57,205 nt of DNA from a virus. The position numbers were made by a program, and so were the translations under genes. Location of the stretch: positions 1 to 57,205 of IMG/VR virus record IMGVR_UViG_3300009151_000084; one strand, written 5' to 3'. Below, piece by piece: positions 47,807 through 57,194 of this stretch; the first letter of the stretch is position 1; every line of letters starts with the position of its first letter. The notes under the pieces are model-generated. The model made no database searches. It saw only the letters and a program-made list of their open reading frames with translations, and was not told the DNA's origin.

Positions 47807-48343
47807 ATGGGTCAATTTAAGCCAATGCCGAAGATGGAAACCACCGAGCCTTCAGTCATCCTGAAGCTCAAGAAAGGTGGTGTTGCGAAGAAAGCAATGG
47901 GTGGGGCTCTGCCAGTTGGACAGCCTCAGACAGCCCGCTTGCCTGCGATTGTTCCTCCTACAGCACCTGCTATGGCGGCTGCACGCCCTCGGGGTGCAAC
48001 GCTGATGGCGTCGCGTGCGCCGATGCGCCCAAGCCCCGGGATACCTCCACAGGCAATGGGTCGCAAGAAAGGTGGCGAGATCGAAGGCAAAGCCGAGCAC
48101 GCCAAGGAAGAGCGCGAGATCAAAGGCATCAAGAAAGAGCTCATGTCGCACGAGGACAAGCCTGCGTCGAAGGCGCACAAGGGCTTAAAGCGTGGTGGTA
48201 AAACATCACGCACCTACGTTGCCAATGACAATCTTGCAATGGTGAACAAGGCACGCCGCGGTTATGCCGATGGTGGTCACGTTGCGATGGGTTGCAAAAG
48301 CACTGACGGTTTTAAAGCCAGTAAAAAAGGCGGTTCTTTTTAG
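47807..48343 (+). CDS. Basic GG-motif virion protein
   Basis: A 178-residue, strongly basic, low-complexity protein. The motif KKGG(V/E) appears in LKKGGVAKKAMGGAL and RKKGGEIEG, with variants at KRGGKTS, YADGGH and KKGGSF. A Pro/Ala-rich stretch (residues 38-85) lies between. Similar Lys-Gly-Gly-rich proteins occur in other short-tailed environmental phages. It may bind packaged DNA or be proteolytically processed; no direct evidence. A terminator follows at once. Confidence 0.6.
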   Translation: MGQFKPMPKMETTEPSVILKLKKGGVAKKAMGGALPVGQPQTARLPAIVPPTAPAMAAARPRGATLMASRAPMRPSPGIPPQAMGRKKGGEIEGKAEHAKEEREIKGIKKELMSHEDKPASKAHKGLKRGGKTSRTYVANDNLAMVNKARRGYADGGHVAMGCKSTDGFKASKKGGSF

Positions 48344-48375
48344 AAAAAAGGGGGAGGTAACCTCTCCTTTTTTTT
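48344..48375 (+). terminator. Rho-independent terminator
   Basis: AAAAAAGGGGGAGG (48344-48357) pairs with CCTCTCC and the T tract 48368-48375 across loop TAA, with one mismatch or G-T pair. It follows the GG-motif gene by one base. Confidence 0.85.
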
Positions 48376-48394
48376 GAAATCTTACAGGTGAAAT

Positions 48395-51022
48395 ATGTCA
48401 CAAATCGTCACTTTCGTTGGCCCCTCAAGCTCGACCGATAACCAACTACGCACGCAGATCTCTTCACGCTCTGCGGCATACGACCCAGTTGATAAGCTGC
48501 GCGTATCGCAGCCACAGGCGTTGATCGACACCGACTTTGAGTACGGCACGCAGCCGACCAAGTGGGAATCAATCTCTCTGCAAAACAACCGTCAGAGCTG
48601 TTACTACATTCCGCAGCAGCCGTTGACAATCACAGGCATCACGGGTCTTAACACGCTGAACGGCGGCTTTACGTTGGCGGGTACGTTTATTCTTGCTACG
48701 GGCGATATCATCTTTGTTCAAAACTCGTTGAGCACTGACTGTAATGGTTGGTTGTATGTATCTACGGGCGGCACAAACTCGTGTGTTGTTCAGACAGCCG
48801 TAGGCACCACAATCCCCGCAACAAACTTCTACAACGCTGCAGCCACATACGTTTACAAGGGTATCTTTTACTCTAGCTGCGGCATATCGCTTACAGGCAC
48901 CGCAGCGGTTACTAGTGTAGGGACGACCGTCACAGTCACTACTACCTCTGCGCACGGATTAAATGCAACTAGCTTGATCTACGTTATCAATTTAGGCGGC
49001 GGCACCCCTGCTCCAAACGGCGCCTACGCTGTCGCCACAGTGCCTACTGCAAATACCTTCACTTACGTCGTGGCGGCGGCACCAACGGTCGGCATCACCA
49101 ATACTGCGGGTCAGGTAAACATTTACGCCCGACCTTCAGGGTTTGTTGAATCACGCGCCTTTGATGGTGGCGTTGCGTTTTCAGCAGGTGCTGCAGTACC
49201 GAATCAACAGTTGATTCGGCAGACGCGTCGTTACTTCCGCTATCAGTCAGGAAAGGGCATCCAGTTCTCGACTGGCTCATCACTGAAACCGTATTTGTTC
49301 AACCCCACGCTTACCGCAAGCAGCACTGCGATTGGTGCGACAATTACTGTTACCACGCAATCACCACATAACCTAACAACCAATGCTGTTGTGTTAGTGG
49401 CTGCTGTTGATCAAGCAGGTTACAACGGCACCTTTGTTATTACTAGAACAGGCGCTCTTACCTTTACTTATATTGCGCTAGTAGCACCTGCGACGACTAC
49501 GGCAACTGGGTTAAACATCAAGGTCACGCCATTCAGTTGGTGGGGTTCTAGTAACCGTATTGGATTCTTTGACCAACAAAACGGTCTATTTTTTGAATTT
49601 GACGGTCAGGTTCTGTACGCTGTTTTGAGAAGCTCAACTACGCAAATTAGCGGTCGCGTGACAATTACTCAAAGTTCTGCGGCGGTCACAGGCACTGGTA
49701 CGCAATTTAGTACACAACTTAAACCCTTTGACTACATTGTGATTCGCGGTCAGTCGTACAAAGTCATTACAATCATCGATGACCTAAACTTGACAATTTC
49801 GCCTGAGTATCGTGGCGGAACGCTTACCCAAGGTGGCGCAATTGTTTCTAAGACTATCGACACTCGCGTCCCTCAGTCGCAATGGTTTGACGTCTGTGAC
49901 GGTTCAAGCTCAATCAATAATCCCTCGGGATATTTGCTTGACTTGACCCGCATGCAGATGTGGTACATCGACTACTCATGGTACGGTGCGGGTTCAATTC
50001 GCTTTGGCTTTAGAGCTAAAGACGGCGCTGTGACCTACGTTTATCAGATTCAAAACAACAACGTCAAGTATGAAGCGTACATGCGCTCAGGAAACATGGC
50101 TGCTCACTATGAGTCTAATAACCAGTCACCTGCGGCATACTTGACCACAACGCTTGCAAGCGGAACTACCGCGTCAATGGACGTATCCGACACCACATTC
50201 TTTGCTCCTGCGGGGGCTGTCAAGTTGCAAGCTGCAGGTAACACTGGAGCAATTGAGTATATTGCCTACACTGGCAAGACGGCGACCACGCTTACTGGCT
50301 TGACTCGTGGTCAGACTGGTGGCAGTGCGGCTCAGACGTTTACCTACTCTGCTACAGCACCTATCTCTGTTGAGTTCACTTCGCCTGACTCTTCCGCTGC
50401 GTTATCGCACTGGGGTTCGTCGGTGATCATGGATGGTCTGTACAACGATGACAAGTCGCTAATTTTCAACTACGGGACGACCACCGCAATCACCACATTG
50501 AACACAAACCCAATCGTGATCATGGCAATTCGTGTTGCACCTTCAGTTGATAACGGCACGACTAGCACTTTAGGTCTGAAGGAGATCATCAACCGCATGC
50601 AGTTGCAGTTAGACTCTCTGGGCTTGTACACGACTGGCACTGGTTACCTGATCAATTTGATCTTGAATGGCTACGCATCAGGCGCTATGTCGGGTGGCTT
50701 TATCTCTCCGATTCAGCAGGTCAACGGCATCACGTCGTCCTTGGCGCAGATTGCGATCAACACCAATGCTGTGACGGTAACGGGCGGCGAGTCGGTATTT
50801 GCGGCGTACTCGAACACTTCAGGCAGCACCACGTTGGACTTGTCGATCGTGCGTGACTTGGGCAATTCAATCTTAGGTGGCGGCACAAACAACACCGTGC
50901 CAACGTCTCAGGCGGGGTTCTATCCTGATGGGCCCGACATCCTGTACATCGTTGCTACGCCACTAAGCGCAACGTCTTCAACCATTCTGGCTCGTCTGAA
51001 CTGGAAAGAAGCACAGGCTTAA
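48395..51022 (+). CDS. Large virion structural protein / tail appendage
   Basis: An 875-residue beta-rich protein. The start (SAAYDPVDKLRVSQPQALID) and TDFEYGTQPTKWE are found in a conserved family of structural proteins in marine and freshwater phages. Two Ig-like inserts with VTTTSAHGLNATSLIYV and VTTQSPHNLTTNAVVLV share the same pattern (residues about 165-250 and 310-375). A further strand-rich part (AVTGTGTQFSTQLKPFDYIV) follows. The last 250 residues include VEFTSPDSSAALSHWGSSVI and a coiled-coil segment. Probably a head or tail appendage on the virion surface. Confidence 0.65.
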   Translation: MSQIVTFVGPSSSTDNQLRTQISSRSAAYDPVDKLRVSQPQALIDTDFEYGTQPTKWESISLQNNRQSCYYIPQQPLTITGITGLNTLNGGFTLAGTFILATGDIIFVQNSLSTDCNGWLYVSTGGTNSCVVQTAVGTTIPATNFYNAAATYVYKGIFYSSCGISLTGTAAVTSVGTTVTVTTTSAHGLNATSLIYVINLGGGTPAPNGAYAVATVPTANTFTYVVAAAPTVGITNTAGQVNIYARPSGFVESRAFDGGVAFSAGAAVPNQQLIRQTRRYFRYQSGKGIQFSTGSSLKPYLFNPTLTASSTAIGATITVTTQSPHNLTTNAVVLVAAVDQAGYNGTFVITRTGALTFTYIALVAPATTTATGLNIKVTPFSWWGSSNRIGFFDQQNGLFFEFDGQVLYAVLRSSTTQISGRVTITQSSAAVTGTGTQFSTQLKPFDYIVIRGQSYKVITIIDDLNLTISPEYRGGTLTQGGAIVSKTIDTRVPQSQWFDVCDGSSSINNPSGYLLDLTRMQMWYIDYSWYGAGSIRFGFRAKDGAVTYVYQIQNNNVKYEAYMRSGNMAAHYESNNQSPAAYLTTTLASGTTASMDVSDTTFFAPAGAVKLQAAGNTGAIEYIAYTGKTATTLTGLTRGQTGGSAAQTFTYSATAPISVEFTSPDSSAALSHWGSSVIMDGLYNDDKSLIFNYGTTTAITTLNTNPIVIMAIRVAPSVDNGTTSTLGLKEIINRMQLQLDSLGLYTTGTGYLINLILNGYASGAMSGGFISPIQQVNGITSSLAQIAINTNAVTVTGGESVFAAYSNTSGSTTLDLSIVRDLGNSILGGGTNNTVPTSQAGFYPDGPDILYIVATPLSATSSTILARLNWKEAQA

Positions 51023-51023
51023 T

Positions 51024-51392
51024 ATGCCAAGCAAATCACCTGCCCAAAAGCATCTGATGCAAGCCGCTGCCCACACCAAGGGTGGGTTCGGTGGTGTACC
51101 TCAGTCCGTGGGCAAGGAATTTGCGAAGGCTGACAAGATGAAAGACGGCGGAGTATCGCTCGCAGTAGGTCGCGGTGAGAAATTACCCACCAAGCAGGGC
51201 GCAGGACTTACGGCTAAAGGTCGCGCAAAGTACAATAGCGAGACTGGTAGCCACTTAAAAGCGCCGCAGCCGCAGGGCGGATCTCGCAAGGATTCATTCT
51301 GCGCAAGGATGAGCGGTGTAGTCAAGCACGCAAGCGGTGATGCGCCTCGCGCAAAAGCCTCACTGAAACGATGGAAATGCCCGGGGTGGTAA
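51024..51392 (+). CDS. Small basic protein, DUF6321-like
   Basis: A 122-residue basic protein. Two modules: MPSKSPAQKHLMQAAAHTKG, a start shared by many phage proteins, and TAKGRAKYNSETGSHLKAPQ with SFCARMSGV and ASLKRWKCPGW at the end, which matches DUF6321. The DUF part is usually linked to structural genes and might bind DNA; no proof. It lies between two structural genes. Confidence 0.7.
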   Translation: MPSKSPAQKHLMQAAAHTKGGFGGVPQSVGKEFAKADKMKDGGVSLAVGRGEKLPTKQGAGLTAKGRAKYNSETGSHLKAPQPQGGSRKDSFCARMSGVVKHASGDAPRAKASLKRWKCPGW

Positions 51393-51395
51393 CCG

Positions 51396-52466
51396 ATGAC
51401 AACAGGCTTGAACACTTCTGGAACGGTTGGACAGACAGTAATCTCCGTTCAACAGTTGATCGACCACGGTGCTCGCCGCGCAGGAAAGCTCGCGGAAGAA
51501 TTGACGGTCGAGCAGGTTTCGGCTGCGCGTGACAGCCTTTATTACCTGCTGTCCTCATTGACCAATTACGGGATTAATTATTGGTGCATCGACCGCACGA
51601 TCATCGGTCTGCAGCCTGATCAGTATCAATATTATCTACCCGTTGGCTCAAACGACATCCTGAACGCCAACTACCGTACCCTCACTAATGTCAATACAGG
51701 CTATAACAGCTCCTCTGGCGTGACTTCAAACGCATTTGATGGTGTAGGTAAGAGTATCTGCCAATTGAGCTCTAATACGGGCGTAATCGGCATTGCCAAC
51801 GGCACGAACAACGCGGTCTACATCAGCACGATCGGCATCCTGCCCGCGGTGTCTGGCTCGGTGACCATAAACCTGCAATATTCGCAGGATGGTTCGACGT
51901 GGGTGACGGTCAAGGCAGTCGGCGCCGTGACGTGGGTAGCTAACACATGGATTTATTATGAGATTGACCCCTCTGCAAGCGCCCCATTTTGGCGTATTCA
52001 GCAGACTGCAGGCGTTAACATGGGATTCTATCAGGTCGTATTCGGCACCAATCCGATGTCGATTCCGATGGCTCGGATGAACCGCGACGACTACTCGAAC
52101 CTGCCTAATCGGTCATTTACATCAAACCGTCCGCTTCAATTCTGGTTTGATCGCACGATTGATCAGCCGAACATGAAGTTATGGCCCGTCCCCAACAGCA
52201 TCCAACCTCAGCTCGAGATCTGGATCAGCCGATACATTCAGGACGTTGGCCAGCTAAACGGTCAGCTCGAGATCCCGCAGCGGTGGTACATGGCGATTCA
52301 GAATGGGTTGGCGCATCAGATGGCGATGGAGTTGCCGAGCGTTGACTCGGGTCGCATCACCTACCTCGAGCAGCAGTGGGAGAAGCACTTCGCTCTCGCC
52401 GAGGCTGAAGAGCGCGACAAATCGCCGATCTACTTCGCAAGCAACATCTCGTATTATACGAGGTGA
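51396..52466 (+). CDS. Head-tail connector-like protein with beta insert
   Basis: A 356-residue protein. Helices at both ends (VQQLIDHGARRAGKLAEELT; YLEQQWEKHFALAEAEERDK) surround beta-rich parts; about residues 95-200 form a discoidin-like insert (GKSICQLSSNTGVIGIANGT, then VTINLQYSQDGSTW). The helical frame resembles podovirus connector proteins (gp4-like adaptors), and the insert would decorate it. A palindromic 15-mer overlaps its last codons (YYTR, stop). Confidence 0.6.
   Translation: MTTGLNTSGTVGQTVISVQQLIDHGARRAGKLAEELTVEQVSAARDSLYYLLSSLTNYGINYWCIDRTIIGLQPDQYQYYLPVGSNDILNANYRTLTNVNTGYNSSSGVTSNAFDGVGKSICQLSSNTGVIGIANGTNNAVYISTIGILPAVSGSVTINLQYSQDGSTWVTVKAVGAVTWVANTWIYYEIDPSASAPFWRIQQTAGVNMGFYQVVFGTNPMSIPMARMNRDDYSNLPNRSFTSNRPLQFWFDRTIDQPNMKLWPVPNSIQPQLEIWISRYIQDVGQLNGQLEIPQRWYMAIQNGLAHQMAMELPSVDSGRITYLEQQWEKHFALAEAEERDKSPIYFASNISYYTR
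52448..52462. repeat. 15-bp palindrome, copy 3
   Basis: CTCGTATTATACGAG, identical to 17219-17233. It covers the last codons of the connector-like gene and leads into the ribosome binding site of the next gene (GAGGTGACCC), as copy 2 does at 29.8 kb. Confidence 0.85.
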
Positions 52467-52469
52467 CCC

Positions 52470-52799
52470 ATGCCAAGGTTCCTTGATACCTTCGGAAACA
52501 GCACGCTAAGTATCTTCATCTGCGACCGATGCAAGATGAAGAGACCCTATTCTGATATGCGCCCCGATGGTAATATACCTGCTATCAAAGTATGCAGTGA
52601 AAGTTGCTCGGATCAGTTTGATCCATATCGGTTGCCGCCAAGACAGCCAGAGAAAATTTCAATCAGATTCCCGCGCCCAGATTTGGATGTCGCGGTGAAT
52701 AATGATGCAATAATTACTGAAACACTAGGAAATAGCCCAATATCTCCTGAGCAAGGCAACACGCCAAATAATGGCAACCTCAACAATTTGAGTCCTTGA
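52470..52799 (+). CDS. Small conserved phage protein with zinc-binding-like start
   Basis: A 109-residue protein. ICDRCKMKRPYSDMRPDG with VCSESC gives a CxxC...CxxxC zinc site; DPYRLPPRQPEKISIRFPRP is the conserved core of a common unassigned phage family. The last 40 residues are Asn/Pro-rich (SPEQGNTPNNGNLNN). GAGGTGA, part of the palindrome, is its ribosome binding site. Confidence 0.66.
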   Translation: MPRFLDTFGNSTLSIFICDRCKMKRPYSDMRPDGNIPAIKVCSESCSDQFDPYRLPPRQPEKISIRFPRPDLDVAVNNDAIITETLGNSPISPEQGNTPNNGNLNNLSP

Positions 52800-52801
52800 T
52801 T

Positions 52802-55800
52802 ATGGCTGATATTAGAATCTCGCAATTACCCTCAGCGCCGACCGCCATCACTGGCACGGAGCTAGTGCCGATCGTTCAGAATGGTCTGACGGTTCAGACA
52901 ACGGTCGCCGCAATCACCGCGAGTCCCTCTCAAAATCAACCATTCTTGACCGTGAGTCAGCAGCCAACCTTACCGAACAGCCGATACTTTTCGGCAGGCA
53001 CAGGCTTAGGCATTACTGATGGCGGCGCTCAGGGTGCGTACACAATCGCATTCAATGGCACTGCGGCTTCATTAGAGGCGTCAGGGACGGGCTTTGCCGT
53101 CAAGACAGCCGCTAACACCATCACGCCACGATCGCTTGCTGTGAGCGGCAATGGCATATCCGTCAGCAACGGCACAGGCATTAGTGGTAACCCTACATTT
53201 TCGTTGTCTGGTCTGCCCTTGGCGCTTGCCAATGCATCAGGCACAGGCATGTTGGCAATCAATGGTTCGGCGCTCTCGCCTGTCACGATCACAGGCACCT
53301 CTAACCAAATTGGCGTGGCAAACGGCAATGGCGTAGGCAGTCCGACCATTAGCATCGTGAACGATCCTGTGATCTCGGGCAATGCGGGGCTTACGCTACC
53401 GATTGGGACGTCCGTGCAGCGTGTCAACACCACTGGGGCGGTGCGCCTAAATAGCGACCTGACAGCCTTTGAGGGTTACAACGGCACGTCTTGGACGCAG
53501 TTCCTGACGAGCGCTCTTGCATCATTCAGTGCAGGCACAACGGGCTTTACCCCCAATACCCCCACAACGGGCAATGTTGTCTTAGCGGGAACTCTTGGCG
53601 TTGCTAACGGTGGCACAGGATTGACTTCTGTCACGGCTAATCGAATCCTTTATGGCAACGGCACAGGTGCGTTAAACGCCTCTGCTAACCTGACCTTTGA
53701 TGGTACAACGCTGACTACGCCAAATGATGCATCGATTAGTGGTTTTACAGTTGGCAGAGGCGGCGGTGCGGTTACCTCTAATACTGCTTTTGGTACATAT
53801 AATTTAACCAAAAACACAACTGGTACTAATAACACCTCCATCGGATATTTTGCATTGTATTTAAATACAAGCGGCGGCGGCAATACGGCGTACGGATTAT
53901 CTGCGTTATTAGGAAACACCGTAGGTAGCAATCAAACAGCGGTCGGTTATCAAGCACTAACTAACGCAACCACTGCTGTAGCAACATTTGGTTCAATCAC
54001 GGCGGGATCAGGCTATACCAACGGAACTTACACCGCAGTATCAATGTCTGCTGTTAGTGGTGCAACTTTTAACACTTACCCAACTGTCACGGTAGTGGTT
54101 GCGGGTGGTGTTGTCAGCACTGTTACTTTGGTCACAGCAGGGTACGGCGCAACATCAACAGCAGCAACCGTTTTAACAGTCGCAGCAGCCTTAATCGGTG
54201 GCACAGGTTCTGGATTTAGTATTCCGGTGGCTACGTTTGCAACTGCTGCACAAAACACGGCGTTTGGTTTCAACGCACTGACTGCCGTTACAAATGGTAA
54301 TGGCAATACGTCTTTAGGTTACCAAGCGGGTTCAGCATTAACAACAGGAAGCAATAATTTAATACTTGGTAATACCGCAGCGGCATCCACTACAACAATT
54401 AGCAACGAAATCACGCTAGGCAATTCGTCAATCACATCGTTTAGAATCCCCGGTTTATCTATCACCGCAGCCCCTAGTGCGTTGGGGATTGGTACTACTA
54501 CACCCAATGTAAATTTAGAGGTGGTTGCTCCAAACTCATATTCCGTTGCAAGAGCTAGTAGCAATACAGGTTTTTCATTAGTTGGGGCGTTTGCAGATGA
54601 TTATTTTTCAACCCCGACATATAGAGCGACTCAGTTACAACAATATAGTTCTGCGGCAACAGGAACAACTTGTGGTATTGCAAATGCTAATTTAGGGTCG
54701 CTTGCTTTTCAAAACACCGCCGCCAATGCTTTAATTTATACCAATGGCGGAGCGGGAATTATTTTTGCTACTCTTGGCGTAGACCGTGGGCGGGTAACTT
54801 CAGCAGGACTATGGTCACTTGGTGCAGCTTTTGGCTCTGAATCCCTGCGTGTCACGCCTGTTGCGTCTGCGGTGAATTATGTAAATGTAATCGGCGCAAT
54901 TACAACAGCCTCACCCGCAATCCAAGCTGCGGGGTCTGACACTAACATCAACCTAACGCTTACTCCCAAGGGTACGGGAACTGTCACTACAGCCTCTCAG
55001 CTTACTCTCACTAACGCAAGCGACTACAACCTGTACGCTAGTGGTGCGGGCGCTAACTACTTTGCGGGTAACGTAGGGATTGGTATTACTAGTCCTGCGG
55101 GTAAGCTTCACGCTGTTGGTGACGTTATTCAACAAACATTTTTAAGTAGTAGCGGTTCGTATGTTTTTCAATCAAGAAAAGCTAGAGGCACAATAAGCGT
55201 TCCTACCGCAGTAGTTAATGGAGATGTTATTGGCGGGTTGCTTGGCGGCGGATACGATGGTTCAGCCTATAGATTTACTTCTGCAATAGAATTGACCGTA
55301 GATGGCGCAGTTTCTGCCAGTAATGTTCCGCAAGCGATAGTATTTAGCACAGGAACAACCACAGGTTATACAGACCGTGGGCGGGTATCTTCAGCAGGAA
55401 TATGGTCGCTAGGAGCCGCAGCAGGTTCAGAATCCCTGCGAGCAACGCCTGTTGCTAGTGCGGTGAATTATGTCGAGGTCTTCGGTGCAATCACAACTGC
55501 ATCACCCGCGCTTTCAGCGGCGGGGTCTGACACAAACATTGGTATGCGCTATTACACAAAGGGCACTAGTTCGCATATATTTTATACAGGCGCAACATCA
55601 GCAGTTCAATTTCAAGTTGTCAATACAGTAAACGCAGTTAATTACATTACCGCAACAGGAAACAGTATCGGCAGCGCACCTGCACTTCAATTGCAAGGTG
55701 CGGACACAAACATTAGTTTTAATTTAGTTGCAAAAGGCACTGGCAATCTTAATTTCTTAACTGGCGGTGGGCTGTTTACAACACAGTTTGTTGTATCCAA

Positions 55801-56371
55801 TACCACTTCAGCTGTAAATTACATAGAAGTGTCGGGCAATGTCACGACAGGGCTTCCAATATTGGTTGCAAGAGGCGCAGACACAAACGTAGGTTTAGCA
55901 ATATCATCAAAAGGCACGGGCAGTTTAATCTTTAGCACTAACAGCACAACCGCAGCGCACTTTGTAGTAGCTCATACAGCCTCAGCAGTTAACTATTTGC
56001 AAGTGACGGGTGGGGCTACAACCGTTGGCCCAACGCTATCTGCACAAGGCTCAGATACAAATATCAATGCTATATATGCTACTAAAGGCACAGGCAATCA
56101 TTATATTGGTTCCAACGTAAACGGATATCAATTCGCTGTAGTTACAACCGCCACTGCTGCAGTTAATTATTTATATGCCACGGGTGCAGCTACGGGTGTT
56201 GCTCCGAGTATGAATGCAGCAGGCTCAGACACCAACATCGACCTAACCCTGATACCAAAAGGCACGGGCGTAGTCCAATACGGCACATATACCGCAGGCA
56301 TTGTTGCCCAGACAGGCTACATTACAATCAAAGACGCAGGCGGCACATCCCGTCGTTTACTTGTAGGATAA
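52802..56371 (+). CDS. Large tail fibre with repeated adhesin units
   Basis: A 1189-residue fibre. The N-terminus (ADIRISQLPSAPTAITGTEL) is a common virion-anchoring start. Residues about 320-390 and 480-520 contain NTSIGYFAL, NTAYGLSAL and NTSLGYQAG, left-handed-roll repeats as in YadA-like adhesin heads. From about 680 to 1160 six repeats of some 45 residues share VNY, then SDTNI and KGTG. Between the first two lies another unit with PAGKLHAVGDV. Trimeric, receptor-binding fibre is the likely role. ATG at 52802 is used; TTG at 52796 is weaker. Gene length exceeds most neighbours. Confidence 0.8.
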   Translation: MADIRISQLPSAPTAITGTELVPIVQNGLTVQTTVAAITASPSQNQPFLTVSQQPTLPNSRYFSAGTGLGITDGGAQGAYTIAFNGTAASLEASGTGFAVKTAANTITPRSLAVSGNGISVSNGTGISGNPTFSLSGLPLALANASGTGMLAINGSALSPVTITGTSNQIGVANGNGVGSPTISIVNDPVISGNAGLTLPIGTSVQRVNTTGAVRLNSDLTAFEGYNGTSWTQFLTSALASFSAGTTGFTPNTPTTGNVVLAGTLGVANGGTGLTSVTANRILYGNGTGALNASANLTFDGTTLTTPNDASISGFTVGRGGGAVTSNTAFGTYNLTKNTTGTNNTSIGYFALYLNTSGGGNTAYGLSALLGNTVGSNQTAVGYQALTNATTAVATFGSITAGSGYTNGTYTAVSMSAVSGATFNTYPTVTVVVAGGVVSTVTLVTAGYGATSTAATVLTVAAALIGGTGSGFSIPVATFATAAQNTAFGFNALTAVTNGNGNTSLGYQAGSALTTGSNNLILGNTAAASTTTISNEITLGNSSITSFRIPGLSITAAPSALGIGTTTPNVNLEVVAPNSYSVARASSNTGFSLVGAFADDYFSTPTYRATQLQQYSSAATGTTCGIANANLGSLAFQNTAANALIYTNGGAGIIFATLGVDRGRVTSAGLWSLGAAFGSESLRVTPVASAVNYVNVIGAITTASPAIQAAGSDTNINLTLTPKGTGTVTTASQLTLTNASDYNLYASGAGANYFAGNVGIGITSPAGKLHAVGDVIQQTFLSSSGSYVFQSRKARGTISVPTAVVNGDVIGGLLGGGYDGSAYRFTSAIELTVDGAVSASNVPQAIVFSTGTTTGYTDRGRVSSAGIWSLGAAAGSESLRATPVASAVNYVEVFGAITTASPALSAAGSDTNIGMRYYTKGTSSHIFYTGATSAVQFQVVNTVNAVNYITATGNSIGSAPALQLQGADTNISFNLVAKGTGNLNFLTGGGLFTTQFVVSNTTSAVNYIEVSGNVTTGLPILVARGADTNVGLAISSKGTGSLIFSTNSTTAAHFVVAHTASAVNYLQVTGGATTVGPTLSAQGSDTNINAIYATKGTGNHYIGSNVNGYQFAVVTTATAAVNYLYATGAATGVAPSMNAAGSDTNIDLTLIPKGTGVVQYGTYTAGIVAQTGYITIKDAGGTSRRLLVG

Positions 56372-56373
56372 AA

Positions 56374-56547
56374 ATGAACATACCTCTTAGCCTCACCCCC
56401 GAAGAAATTAACTTCATCCAACAGGTGCTAGGTGAATTGCCATCGAAGTCGGGCGCATTTATTTTGATGCAAAAGATTAAACAACAGTCTGACGCTGCTG
56501 CTATCACCCAAGCCCCCGTAACCCCTATACCGCAGGTGCCACTATGA
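56374..56547 (+). CDS. Small protein of the fibre cluster
   Basis: A 57-residue protein (MNIPLSLTPEEINFIQQVLG; LPSKSGAFILMQKIKQQ). The pattern LTxEEIxxIxxxLxxxPxKxxxxLxxKI is widely seen in small phage proteins near fibres. It overlaps the next start by ATGA. Function unknown. Confidence 0.65.
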   Translation: MNIPLSLTPEEINFIQQVLGELPSKSGAFILMQKIKQQSDAAAITQAPVTPIPQVPL

Positions 56548-56861
56548 ACTGGATCATCAACTCACTCTCAGTAATGAACACGCCCGAACCACAAACGGCT
56601 GTCATGTCTAACTTCACCATCAACGATACGCAAGACGGATTAACAGGCTCAGTGACGTATGCGGTTAACTTGCTACCTGCCGATGCTAGTAACTTTACGC
56701 CCTATGCGAATATTACCCAAGCACAAGCGATTCAGTGGACTCAGGATGCTCTAGGCGCAGAACGTGTCGCAGACATGGAAACTGAAGTGCAGGCGCAGAT
56801 TGACGCACAAAAGATTCCAACGCCGCAACCCGCACCATTACCTTGGGCAGCAGAGGCTTAA
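56544..56861 (+). CDS. Small fibre-cluster protein, DUF7936-like
   Basis: A 105-residue protein. It opens MNWIINSLSVMNTPEPQTAV, followed by a strand-rich part (GSVTYAVNLLPADASNFTPY) and a helix with QAIQWTQDALG. Proteins of this pattern accompany tail fibre genes in many phages (DUF7936-like, from memory). Possibly a fibre cap or assembly helper. Confidence 0.62.
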   Translation: MNWIINSLSVMNTPEPQTAVMSNFTINDTQDGLTGSVTYAVNLLPADASNFTPYANITQAQAIQWTQDALGAERVADMETEVQAQIDAQKIPTPQPAPLPWAAEA

Positions 56862-56864
56862 ATC

Positions 56865-57194
56865 ATGGCACAGAGCGGTTTTACCCCGATCCGACCGTAC
56901 TACAGCACGACGTCAACGAACGTGCCGACGACTGGCAATATGCTCACAGGTGAGATTGCCATCAACACTGCTGACCGTGTCATCTACACCAAGGACGGTA
57001 CAGGCGCAGTGGTATCAATTGGTAATGGAGCGACAGGTGGCGGTGGTGATCAGATATTCGTGCAGAACGGTCAGACGGTGAACAACAGTTATTCAATACC
57101 CTCGGGGATTAACGCCATGAGCACTGGCCCGATTGCCATTGCCTCTGGTGCGGTGGTGACCATTCCTTCTGGGTCTGTGTGGGCAATTATCTAA
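56865..57194 (+). CDS. Fibre tip / structural protein
   Basis: A 109-residue protein. FTPIRPYYSTTSTNVPTTGN and MLTGEIAINTADRVIYTKDG are typical N-terminal attachment units of phage fibres. The end (GPIAIASGAVVTIPSGSVWA) matches common fibre C-termini. This could be a short fibre or a fragment-like module in a cluster of exchangeable fibres. The next stretch to the window end (57195-57205) begins ATGGGACTGCG, too short to call. Confidence 0.68.
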   Translation: MAQSGFTPIRPYYSTTSTNVPTTGNMLTGEIAINTADRVIYTKDGTGAVVSIGNGATGGGGDQIFVQNGQTVNNSYSIPSGINAMSTGPIAIASGAVVTIPSGSVWAII

